Origin: an uncultured Polymorphobacter sp.
Lineage (GTDB): Bacteria > Pseudomonadota > Alphaproteobacteria > Sphingomonadales > Sphingomonadaceae
DNA length: 6,213 bases
Direction of reading: 5' to 3'
NCBI GenBank assembly: GCA_937871645.1
Contig: CALMPZ010000358.1
Span: 1-6,213 of the forward strand
The notes under the pieces were generated by a model, which saw nothing but the letters and a program-made list of their open reading frames with translations, did not search any database and was not told the DNA's origin. This document shows, piece by piece, positions 1 to 5,879 of this stretch (positions are counted from its first letter, which is position 1; each line of letters starts with the position of its first letter). Made by a program: the position numbers and the translations under genes.

Positions 1-723
1 AAGCTGCGCATCGGGTTCGCGGAACAGCTCGACGATCAGCCGCATCGCGCCGTAGCCGATGCCGAATACCCCGGCGAGCAGCCCCGGATACAGCCGCGCG
101 CGGGTTTTCCAGAACATCAGGCTGAGGATGATGAACAGCAGCAGCCCTTCGAGGACGGCTTCGTAACGCTGGCTCGGGTGGCGCGGCAGCAGGCCGGCTC
201 CGGGGAAGGTCATGCCCCAGGACACGGTGGTGACGCGGCCCCACAGCTCGCCGTTGACGAAGTTGGCGAGGCGCCCGAAGAACAGCCCGACGGGCGCGGT
301 GACGGCGACATAGTCGAGCAGCCGCAGTTTGCTGATTTTCTGGCTGTTCGCATAGAGCATCACCGCGATGATGACGCCCGCGGTGCCGCCGTGGAAGCTC
401 ATGCCGCCTTCCCACAGATAGAAGATCGACAGCGGATCGGCGGCGAACTTCGGCAGGTCGTAGAACAATACATAGGCGATGCGGCCGCCGAGGATGACGC
501 CGAGCGTCGCCCAGGTGATGAAGTCGTCGACCTGCGGCTTGGTATACGGCGCGTCGCCACGCACGATCATGCGGATCAGGTACCACCATGAAAACAGGAT
601 GCCGGCGATATAGGCGAGGCTGTACCAGCGCAGCACCACCGGCCCGGCCTCGAGCGCCACTGGCGACAGCCCCAGCGCGGTATAGTCGAGCGCAACGCGC
701 ATGAATTCGAGCATGTGTGGCAT
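1..723 (-). CDS. lgt: Prolipoprotein diacylglyceryl transferase, 5' part (runs off left edge)
   Basis: Lgt is an inner-membrane enzyme that moves the diacylglyceryl group of phosphatidylglycerol onto the lipobox cysteine of prolipoproteins, the first step of lipoprotein maturation. I translated the minus strand and obtained 241 codons with no stop before the window edge. E. coli Lgt has about 290 residues, so roughly 50 C-terminal residues are missing. Hallmarks are visible in order: RWYSLAY (Tyr34), GGMSFHGG (His111), FGRLANFVNGELWGR (Arg151, Asn154, Glu159, Gly162) and GYGAMRLIVELFREPD (Tyr224, Arg228, Glu232). These match E. coli Tyr26, His103, Arg143, Asn146, Glu151, Gly154, Tyr235, Arg239 and Glu243 with the same local spacing. 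Several hydrophobic stretches fit a multi-pass membrane protein. The start is uncertain: ATG at 723 lies 4 nt from an AAAGGG ribosome site, while an in-frame ATG at 714 lies 13 nt away. It is a housekeeping gene transcribed away from the catabolic cluster. Confidence 0.95.
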   Translation of the reverse strand, partial: MPHMLEFMRVALDYTALGLSPVALEAGPVVLRWYSLAYIAGILFSWWYLIRMIVRGDAPYTKPQVDDFITWATLGVILGGRIAYVLFYDLPKFAADPLSIFYLWEGGMSFHGGTAGVIIAVMLYANSQKISKLRLLDYVAVTAPVGLFFGRLANFVNGELWGRVTTVSWGMTFPGAGLLPRHPSQRYEAVLEGLLLFIILSLMFWKTRARLYPGLLAGVFGIGYGAMRLIVELFREPDAQL

Positions 724-818
724 TTTTCCCTTTGCCCGCAGGCGATGGCCGCACCATAGTCGCCCCAAGGCAGAACACAATTGCCACATGGCTTCAACTT
801 GACCTTGGGAGATCCCGC
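724..818. promoter_or_regulatory. Divergent intergenic region with a possible plus-strand promoter
   Basis: This 95-bp gap must hold the start signals for lgt (leftward) and for the dehydrogenase cluster (rightward). The best sigma70-like pair I see for the plus strand is TTGCCC (732-737) and CATAGT (755-760) with a 17-bp spacer, each 4/6 to consensus. It would give a leader of about 50 nt before the GTG at 819. The minus-strand candidates are weaker. An imperfect inverted repeat, GGCGATGG (741-748) against CCAT-AGT-CGCC (754-764), overlaps the proposed -10 box and could be an operator, but its right arm has a 3-nt insertion. No strong operator stands out, so how the cluster is induced is not evident. 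Confidence 0.3.
807..811 (+). promoter_or_regulatory. Ribosome binding site fixing the GTG start of dehydrogenase 1
   Basis: GGGAG lies 7 nt before the GTG at 819. The longer in-frame reading from ATG 717 would begin inside the start region of lgt, has no comparable ribosome site, and adds 34 residues that do not resemble an acyl-CoA dehydrogenase N-terminus. The GTG start is therefore preferred. Confidence 0.75.
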
Positions 819-2003
819 GTGTCCGACGCACTTGAACAATTCCGCAGCGAAACGCGCGCCTGGCTGGAGGCGAATTGCCCCGCCGAAATGCGCTTGGCCG
901 TTACCAGCGAAGACGAAACCTGCTGGGGCGGCCGCAACTTCAAATTCACCTCGCAGGCCCAGAAGGACTGGATGGACCGCATGGGCGCCAAGGGCTGGAC
1001 GGTGCCCGAATGGCCCAAGGCCTATGGCGGCGGCGGGCTGAGCAAGGAAGAAGCCAAGGTGCTGTCGAGCGAGCTGCGCCGCATCAAGGCGCGCTCGCCG
1101 CTCAATTCGTTCGGCATCTGGATGCTCGGGCCGGCGCTGCTCAAGTTCGGCAGCGAGGAACAGAAGAAGCACTACCTGCCGCAGATTGCCCGCGGCGAAA
1201 TCCGCTGGTGCCAGGGCTATTCGGAGCCGGGCTCGGGTTCGGATCTCGCATCTTTGCGCACCTCGGCCGAAGACAAGGGCGACCATTACCTCGTCAACGG
1301 CCAGAAGGTCTGGACGAGCTACGCCGACAAGGCCGACTGGATTTTCTGTCTCGTCCGCACCGACCCTACAGTGGCGAAACACCTTGGCATCAGCTTCCTG
1401 CTGTTCGACATGGCGTCGCCGGGCGTCAGCACTGCACCGATCAAGCTGATTTCGGGCGCCTCGCCGTTCTGCCAGACGTTCTTCGACAATGTGAAGGTGC
1501 CCAAGGAAAACCTCGTCGGCGTGTCCGGCAAGGGCTGGGACATCGCCAAATATCTGCTGACGCACGAGCGCGAGATGATCGGCGCGATGGACACCGGCGA
1601 TGCACGCGAGACGATGGCGCAGGTCGCGGCGCGCAAGATCGGCCTCGAAAACGGCACGATTGCTGACGCCGCGCTGCGCACCGACATCATCCGCCACGAA
1701 ATCGACGCCTGGGCGTTCGCGCTGACGATGGAGCGCGTCAAGGACACCGCCAAGGCCGGACAAGGTGTGGGCGCGCTGTCGTCGATGCTCAAATATTATG
1801 GCACCGAGCTCAACAAGCAGCGCATGGAGCTGCTGATGTCGATCGGCGGCAGCGACGGGCTGCTGTGGGACGGCGACAATCAGGGCGACGGCGATCTGTC
1901 GCGCAGCTGGTTGCGCAGCCGCGCCAATTCGATCGAAGGCGGCACGTCGGAGATCAACCTCAACATCATCGCCAAGCGCGTGCTGGAATTGCCGGGCGCG
2001 TAG
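819..2003 (+). CDS. Acyl-CoA dehydrogenase, probable catalytic subunit of a heteromeric pair
   Basis: This 394-residue protein (GTG start, normal family length) should be a cytosolic FAD-dependent acyl-CoA dehydrogenase forming a trans-2-enoyl-CoA. The usual three domains are visible: an N-terminal helical domain to about residue 120, a beta domain (about 125-230) and a C-terminal helical domain. The beta domain has SEPGSGSD (135-142) and WTS (165-167), the expected substrate and flavin contacts. The C-terminus has the family motif IEGGTSEI near 372-379. There the residue equivalent to the MCAD catalytic Glu376 appears to be Gly374, while Glu250 in LLTHERE aligns with the isovaleryl-CoA dehydrogenase position (Glu254), so Glu250 is the likely base. 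The RxQFG...Q and QxxGG cofactor motifs are not recognisable, but the neighbouring dehydrogenase has them, which suggests a shared active site. The substrate is unknown. FadE26-like steroid enzymes are the nearest type I can name. Confidence 0.9.
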   Translation: MSDALEQFRSETRAWLEANCPAEMRLAVTSEDETCWGGRNFKFTSQAQKDWMDRMGAKGWTVPEWPKAYGGGGLSKEEAKVLSSELRRIKARSPLNSFGIWMLGPALLKFGSEEQKKHYLPQIARGEIRWCQGYSEPGSGSDLASLRTSAEDKGDHYLVNGQKVWTSYADKADWIFCLVRTDPTVAKHLGISFLLFDMASPGVSTAPIKLISGASPFCQTFFDNVKVPKENLVGVSGKGWDIAKYLLTHEREMIGAMDTGDARETMAQVAARKIGLENGTIADAALRTDIIRHEIDAWAFALTMERVKDTAKAGQGVGALSSMLKYYGTELNKQRMELLMSIGGSDGLLWDGDNQGDGDLSRSWLRSRANSIEGGTSEINLNIIAKRVLELPGA

Positions 2004-2017
2004 GGCACCTTCCTTCC

Positions 2018-2132
2018 CCCCTCCCGGAACGGGAGGGGCCGGGGGTGGGTTCTTGTTTCAATATCGGGGTTGGTGACTGGCAGAGCGCGCGAAGCTTTCC
2101 CCCACCCCCAGCCCCTCCCGTTCCGGGAGGGG
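2018..2132. repeat. REPIN-like inverted pair of REP stem-loops between the two dehydrogenase genes
   Basis: Two 32-nt units lie in opposite orientation, at 2018-2049 and 2101-2132, with a 51-nt spacer. Each contains a perfect 9-bp stem, CCCCTCCCG/CGGGAGGGG, with a 3-nt loop (GAA on the left, TTC on the right). Each then has a G-rich tail ending GGGGGTGGG, read outward from the stem. The left unit and the reverse complement of the right unit differ at one position only (2040 against 2110). In RNA each unit can fold alone, or the two arms can pair into one long hairpin. Two inverted REPs with a short spacer match the REPIN architecture, which is mobilised in trans by RAYT transposases. No RAYT is present here. 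The element fills most of the 154-bp gap and may affect transcription or mRNA stability between the two genes. Confidence 0.8.
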
Positions 2133-2143
2133 AGCAGAAGATC

Positions 2144-2148
2144 GGGAG
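2144..2148 (+). promoter_or_regulatory. Ribosome binding site deciding the start of dehydrogenase 2
   Basis: GGGAG is 9 nt before GTG 2158 but only 3 nt before the in-frame TTG at 2152. The GTG is therefore the better start and gives an N-terminus reading MALVLNEDQ. Confidence 0.6.
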
Positions 2149-2157
2149 TTTTTGAAC

Positions 2158-3297
2158 GTGGCATTGGTACTCAACGAAGATCAGGCGATGATCCGCGACT
2201 CTGCGGAAGGTTTCTTCAAGGCGGAGGCGCCGACCACGGCGTTCCGCAAGCTGCGCGACAGCAAGGACGCCACCGGCTTCGACCGCGCGCTGTGGAAGAA
2301 GATGGCCGAGATGGGCTTTGCCGGCGTGCTGGTGCCCGAAGGCCATGGCGGCTCGGGCTTCGGCTATGTCGGCGCCGGGCTGATCCAGGAAGCCATCGGC
2401 CGCAACCTGTCGCTGTCCCCCATGCTCTCGACGGCGATTCTGGCCGCCACTGCGCTGCTGGTCGGCGGCACCGACGAGCAAAAGGCCAACTACCTGCCCA
2501 AAATCGCTAGCGGCGACCTGCTGATGGCGCTCGCCAGCGATGAAAAGTCGCGCCACACGCCCAACCATGTCGCGACCACTGCGGCCGCATCGGGCAACGG
2601 CTTCAAGTTGAACGGCACAAAGAGCTTCGTGCTCGACGGCCATGTCGCCGACAAGCTGATCGTCGCGGCGCGCACCGCGGGCGCCGACGGCGATACCGAC
2701 GGCATCACTTTGTTCCTCGTCGACCCCAAGGCTGCCGGCGTCAGCATCGCGCGCCAGTCGATGGTCGACAGCCGCAACGCTGCCAAGGTCGTCTTGAACG
2801 ACGTGCAGGTCGACGGCGCCGATGTGCTGGGCGGCGTCGGCAGCGGCTGGGCCATCCTCGAACGCGCGCTCGATGCCGGGCGGGCGTGTCTGGCGGCCGA
2901 AATGCTCGGCGTCAGCGCGCAGAGCTTTGAAACCACCGTCGATTACCTCAAGACCCGCGACCAGTTCGGCGTCAAGATCGGCACTTTCCAGGCGCTCCAG
3001 CACCGCGCCGCACACCTGTTCTGCGAAGTCGAACTGGCCCGCTCCGTCACGCTGCGCGCGTTGCAGGCGCTCGACGAAGGCGATGACCGCGCCAGCATCT
3101 TCGCGTCGCTGGCCAAGGCCAAGGGCGGCGAGGTCGCCAAGCTCGCCACCAACGAGGGCGTCCAGCTCCACGGCGGCATCGGCATGACCGATGAATTCGA
3201 CATCGGCCTCTACATGAAGCGCGCGCGTGCGGCGCGCGAAACCTTCGGCGACATCGCGTTCAACGGCGACCGCCTCGCCAAAATGATGGGGTACTGA
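2158..3297 (+). CDS. Acyl-CoA dehydrogenase homologue, probable non-catalytic partner subunit
   Basis: This 379-residue protein has the acyl-CoA dehydrogenase fold, but its active site is altered. At the position of the isovaleryl-CoA dehydrogenase base, the motif reads LDAGR with Gly241 in place of Glu. At the MCAD Glu376 position, the ARETFGD segment appears to offer Phe363. The beta-domain flavin motifs are degenerate: the segment equivalent to TEPxxGSD reads ALASDEKSR, and the WTS equivalent reads FVLDG. In contrast, TRDQFG (Arg267) with Gln278, and QLHGGIG (Gln336, Gly339-340), are intact. In homomeric enzymes these contact the FAD bound by the neighbouring subunit. It therefore probably completes the FAD site of the upstream dehydrogenase, as in mycobacterial ChsE4-ChsE5 (FadE26-FadE27) heterotetramers. 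The residue equivalences come from motif alignment by eye. The gene ends 1 nt before the CoA ligase. A TTG at 2152 is an alternative start. Confidence 0.88.
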   Translation: MALVLNEDQAMIRDSAEGFFKAEAPTTAFRKLRDSKDATGFDRALWKKMAEMGFAGVLVPEGHGGSGFGYVGAGLIQEAIGRNLSLSPMLSTAILAATALLVGGTDEQKANYLPKIASGDLLMALASDEKSRHTPNHVATTAAASGNGFKLNGTKSFVLDGHVADKLIVAARTAGADGDTDGITLFLVDPKAAGVSIARQSMVDSRNAAKVVLNDVQVDGADVLGGVGSGWAILERALDAGRACLAAEMLGVSAQSFETTVDYLKTRDQFGVKIGTFQALQHRAAHLFCEVELARSVTLRALQALDEGDDRASIFASLAKAKGGEVAKLATNEGVQLHGGIGMTDEFDIGLYMKRARAARETFGDIAFNGDRLAKMMGY

Positions 3298-3298
3298 A

Positions 3299-5014
3299 AT
3301 GGCCTTCGAAGCCGACGTCCTGCTCGACAAAACCATTGCGGCGCTGACCGCGCCCGGCGGCCAGTTCGAACTGGTCACGGCGAAAGTGCGCGGCGCCGAC
3401 TATCCGACGTTCAAGGCGGCGCCCGACAGCCTGCGCGACTATCTGGCGGTGTTCTTCATGGCGCAGGGCGACAAGGAATTCCTGGTCTACCGCGATGAAC
3501 GCATGACCTTCGCGCAAGTCTATGCGCAAGCCGTCCACATCGCCGCCGTGCTCCAGCACCGCCACGGCATCGCCAAGGGCGACCGCGTCGCGGTGGCCAT
3601 GCGCAATTATCCCGAATGGGTGTCGGCGTTCGTCGCCGGCTGCATCCTCGGTGCGGTGGTCGTGCCGATCAACGCCTGGTGGACCGCCGAGGAACTCGCC
3701 TACGGCATCGCCGACTCGGGCACGCGGCTGGTCATCGCCGATGAAGAACGCGCGCGGCGGCTGGCGGGCAACCCCGTCAAGGTGCTGACGGTGCGGACCA
3801 GCAAGGCCGTCGCCGACGAACTCGGCCGCGTGCGCCTTGAGGACGAACTTGAAGTCGCCCCCAAGACGCCATGGTATCTGCCGCCGATCGGCCCCGAAGA
3901 CGATGCGACGATCATGTACACCAGCGGCTCGACGGGCAACCCCAAGGGCGCCGTCGCGACGCAGCGCTCGGTGGTGACCGGCGCGCTCAACTATCTGGTG
4001 GCCGGGTTGGCGATGCTGCAGATGAGCCAGGCTGCCGGCGTGACGCTGCCCGAACAGCAGGTCATGCTGCTCAACGTGCCGCTGTTCCACATCACCGGTT
4101 CGGTGCCGGTCATGCTGGTGTCGATCGCCATCGGCCGCAAGCTGGTCATCATGCACAAATGGGACGCCGGCGATGCGCTGCGGCTGATCGAAAAGGAGCG
4201 CGCCAGCTACTTCGTCGGCGTGCCGACGATGAGCCTCGAACTCATGCAGCACCCCGACCATGACAAATACGACCTGTCGAGCCTGATGGACATCGCCGGC
4301 GGCGGCGCGCCGCGCCCGCCCGAACATGTCGAACGACTGGCGACGGCGTTCCCCAATGCGCGCCCGGCGCTCGGCTACGGCCTCACCGAAACCAACGGCG
4401 TCGGCGCCGGCAATTTGCGCGACGGCTACCGCCGCAAGCCCAACTCGACTGGCCGCGCGTCGAAGCCGCTCGTCGAAATCGGCATCTTTGACGATGACAT
4501 GAAGCCGATGCCGACCGGCGAACGGGGCGAAGTCGCCATCCGCTCGGTCGCCAACGTCCGCGGCTACTGGAACAACCCGACCGCCACCGCCGCCGCGTTC
4601 ATGGCCAGCGGCTGGTTCCTCACCGGCGACATCGGCACCCTCGATGACGAAGGCTATCTGTTCATCGTCGACCGCAAGAAGGACATCATCATCCGCGGCG
4701 GCGAAAACATCAGCTGCGTCGAAGTCGAAGCGGCGATCTACAACCATCCGGCGGTGGCCGAAGCCAGCGTCTTCGGCCTGCCCGACGAACGCATGGGCGA
4801 ACTCGTCGGCGCCGTCGTCTACCCCAAGCCCGGCGAGACGCTCGAGATCGAGTCGCTGCTCGAATTCGTCAAGCGCGACCTCGCCGCGTTCAAGGTGCCG
4901 GCGAAGATCTGGCTGTCAAAAGAACAGCTTCCGCGTCTGGGCAGCGCCAAGATCGACAAGGTCGCACTGCGCAAGCAATATCGTGAAATCTATGCCGCCG
5001 AAGGGAACCACTGA
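3299..5014 (+). CDS. Acyl-CoA synthetase / CoA ligase (class I adenylate-forming, FadD-like)
   Basis: This 571-residue cytosolic enzyme should activate a carboxylic acid through an acyl-AMP intermediate and then form its CoA thioester. Core motifs are present in order: the phosphate-binding loop YTSGSTGNPKG (207-217), GYGLTE (359-364), LTGD (Asp444, ribose-binding), DRKKDIIIRGGENI (from Asp458, hinge region) and a C-terminal LPRLGSAKIDK with the expected catalytic Lys551. The usual Gly just before that lysine is Ala550, a mild departure. The length and complete motif set argue for a functional enzyme. The ATG follows the stop of dehydrogenase 2 after one base, so the two are co-transcribed and perhaps translationally coupled. 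It should supply the CoA ester oxidised by the dehydrogenase pair. Chain length and substrate cannot be read from the sequence. Steroid-CoA ligases of the FadD17/FadD19 kind are possible, and medium- or long-chain fatty acids are not excluded. Confidence 0.92.
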   Translation: MAFEADVLLDKTIAALTAPGGQFELVTAKVRGADYPTFKAAPDSLRDYLAVFFMAQGDKEFLVYRDERMTFAQVYAQAVHIAAVLQHRHGIAKGDRVAVAMRNYPEWVSAFVAGCILGAVVVPINAWWTAEELAYGIADSGTRLVIADEERARRLAGNPVKVLTVRTSKAVADELGRVRLEDELEVAPKTPWYLPPIGPEDDATIMYTSGSTGNPKGAVATQRSVVTGALNYLVAGLAMLQMSQAAGVTLPEQQVMLLNVPLFHITGSVPVMLVSIAIGRKLVIMHKWDAGDALRLIEKERASYFVGVPTMSLELMQHPDHDKYDLSSLMDIAGGGAPRPPEHVERLATAFPNARPALGYGLTETNGVGAGNLRDGYRRKPNSTGRASKPLVEIGIFDDDMKPMPTGERGEVAIRSVANVRGYWNNPTATAAAFMASGWFLTGDIGTLDDEGYLFIVDRKKDIIIRGGENISCVEVEAAIYNHPAVAEASVFGLPDERMGELVGAVVYPKPGETLEIESLLEFVKRDLAAFKVPAKIWLSKEQLPRLGSAKIDKVALRKQYREIYAAEGNH

Positions 5015-5559
5015 TGTTCACCACCATGCTTGAAGGCACCCAGGAAGACTGGAGCCACATCGCGCAGGAACACGCCAAGCACCAGAAAACCACTGCCGCC
5101 ACGCAGATCATGGACTCGCTGCGCCGGCTGGAGGCCATCGAAGTCGGCTTCGGTGCCAACCAGCTCGCGCACAGCCTGATGACCGCGACGCTCGCCCGCC
5201 AGGACGGCGCCACCGACGAGGAAATCGTCGCCGCGCTTTGCCACGACATCGGCAAGCTGATGAGCATCCCCAACCACGGCGCCATCGCCGCCGAAATCCT
5301 CAAGCCCTACGTGTCGGACGACCTCTACCACACGATCAAATGGCACCAGGATTTCCAGGGCCGCTACTATTACGAATTCCTCGGCAAGGAAGGCAACGCC
5401 CGCGACCGCTTCAAGGACGAACCCTGGTTCGCCACCGCCGAAAAGCTCGTCGACCGCTGGGACGCCCCCGCCTTCGACCCCGACTTCAAAGCCGACAGCC
5501 TCGAAAGCTTCGAACCTTTGGTGCAGAAGATTTTCAGCAAGCCGACGCGGGCTTATTGA
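5014..5559 (+). CDS. HD-domain metalloprotein, candidate mixed-valent diiron oxygenase (PhnZ-like)
   Basis: This 181-residue soluble protein has a full two-metal HD ligand pattern: His53 (NQLAHS), His77-Asp78 (ALCHDIGK), His88 (NHG), His111 (KWHQ) and Asp150 (DRWD). The string NQLxHSLxxA...GA...AALxHDxGK, with 24 residues between His53 and His77, closely resembles PhnZ as I recall it (His34 to His58), and the RWD near the end fits its last ligand. PhnZ and myo-inositol oxygenase use this fold to cleave C-P or C-C bonds with O2, whereas most HD proteins are phosphohydrolases. The PhnZ substrate residues Tyr24 and Glu27 correspond to Glu43 and Phe46 here, so aminoethylphosphonate cleavage is unlikely. 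The ATG overlaps the ligase stop by one base and has AAGGGA 7 nt upstream, so the two genes are coupled. Its function is not established. A phosphohydrolase remains a real alternative, because the ligands alone do not distinguish them. Confidence 0.82.
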   Translation: MFTTMLEGTQEDWSHIAQEHAKHQKTTAATQIMDSLRRLEAIEVGFGANQLAHSLMTATLARQDGATDEEIVAALCHDIGKLMSIPNHGAIAAEILKPYVSDDLYHTIKWHQDFQGRYYYEFLGKEGNARDRFKDEPWFATAEKLVDRWDAPAFDPDFKADSLESFEPLVQKIFSKPTRAY

Positions 5560-5581
5560 GGGGTTTAAGGGCCTCCGGCGG

Positions 5582-5598
5582 GCAGGCCTGAGGCCTGC
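5582..5598 (+). terminator. Hairpin downstream of the HD gene, possible terminator
   Basis: GCAGGCC (5582-5588) pairs perfectly with GGCCTGC (5592-5598) across a TGA loop, 22 bp after the HD stop codon. No U-tract follows, so it is not a classical intrinsic terminator. It may instead protect the mRNA 3' end or belong to a dispersed repeat, since the preceding GCCTCCGGCGGGC run looks like a common intergenic motif. Confidence 0.4.
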
Positions 5599-5631
5599 AC
5601 CCGGTTGATTGGCGCTGCCCAACTTTCTGCT

Positions 5632-5663
5632 CCCCTCCCTGCAAGGGAGGGGTCGGGAGTGGG
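5632..5663 (+). repeat. Single REP stem-loop, third copy of the repeat family
   Basis: CCCCTCCCT (5632-5640) pairs with AGGGAGGGG (5644-5652) across a GCA loop, followed by TCGGGAGTGGG (5653-5663). It has the same architecture and orientation as the left unit at 2018-2049. It also shares the 15-nt head TTCTGCTCCCCTCCC (5625-5639) with the reverse complement of the right unit (2125-2139). I see no inverted partner nearby, so this is a lone REP rather than a pair. Confidence 0.75.
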
Positions 5664-5699
5664 CTTTAGCTACCGGCCAGCGAACGACTCCATTATTGG

Positions 5700-5713
5700 C
5701 GTTTGGCCAAACG
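5700..5713. promoter_or_regulatory. 14-bp perfect palindrome, possible protein-binding site
   Basis: CGTTTGGCCAAACG is self-complementary over its whole length with no loop, which suits a dimeric DNA-binding protein better than an RNA hairpin. It lies 167 bp before the DUF4136 start and about 95 bp before its proposed promoter, which is rather far for a classical operator. It could instead be part of a dispersed repeat. No regulator can be named. Confidence 0.35.
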
Positions 5714-5807
5714 TCAGCTGTGCGCCGCAGAGCCGGCCGGTTCAGTCTGAGCTTCAATCATCCAGACCACGCTCATTGGCTCAATGGTTCCCGCGGTCAG
5801 TCACGAC

Positions 5808-5836
5808 TTCAAATACAGGTTTCACTGCGATATAGT
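5808..5836 (+). promoter_or_regulatory. Possible sigma70-like promoter of the DUF4136 gene
   Basis: TTCAAA (5808-5813, 4/6 to TTGACA) and TATAGT (5831-5836, 5/6 to TATAAT) are separated by 17 bp and sit about 45 bp before the start codon. The spacing and the AT-rich setting in a GC-rich genome support it, but it is a consensus match only. Confidence 0.35.
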
Positions 5837-5879
5837 CGTGCAGCCGCGCATTGGCGGTCTGTTGCTGAAGGGCCAACCT

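Larger units (their letters stand above)
5560..5879. other. 320-bp non-coding stretch after the HD gene
   Basis: I find no convincing gene here. The short open frames show no ribosome site or recognisable protein and run across repeats. The stretch holds, in order, a GCCTCCGGCGGGC run with a 7-bp hairpin, a single REP stem-loop, a 14-bp perfect palindrome, and a possible promoter before the DUF4136 gene. From about 5664 onward the composition is visibly less GC-rich than the flanking genes. Confidence 0.7.

Noticed and set aside
178..591. Plus-strand open frame (137 codons) inside the lgt region
   Set aside because: The opposite strand reads a continuous Lgt with all catalytic residues. This frame has no family features.
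576..1763. Long minus-strand open frame (395 codons) opposite dehydrogenase 1
   Set aside because: It is a shadow of high-GC coding. The translation is Arg/Ala/Asp-rich with no recognisable domain, it overlaps the start of lgt on the same strand, and the plus strand encodes a clear acyl-CoA dehydrogenase.
2018..2132. CRISPR array or rho-independent terminator
   Set aside because: There are only two units, in inverted orientation and without regular spacers, so it is not CRISPR. No U-tract follows either hairpin, so a classical terminator is not supported.
1966..3378. Long minus-strand open frame (470 codons) opposite dehydrogenase 2
   Set aside because: The composition is low in meaning (runs of Ala, Asp, Gln, Arg) and it crosses the repeat pair and parts of three genes. 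The plus-strand protein has family motifs throughout.
3260..4747. Long minus-strand open frame (495 codons) opposite the CoA ligase
   Set aside because: It is antisense to a motif-complete adenylate-forming enzyme. Its His/Asp/Arg-rich translation is typical of the reverse frame of GC-rich genes.
5014..5559. Assignment as PhnZ itself, or as an HD-GYP cyclic-di-GMP phosphodiesterase
   Set aside because: The PhnZ substrate residues are replaced and no phosphonate genes are nearby. There is no GYP motif and the protein is too short for HD-GYP.
4990..5757. Minus-strand open frame (255 codons) opposite the HD gene
   Set aside because: It runs through the REP and the hairpin downstream of the HD gene and has no domain. 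The plus strand encodes a coherent HD protein with a good ribosome site.
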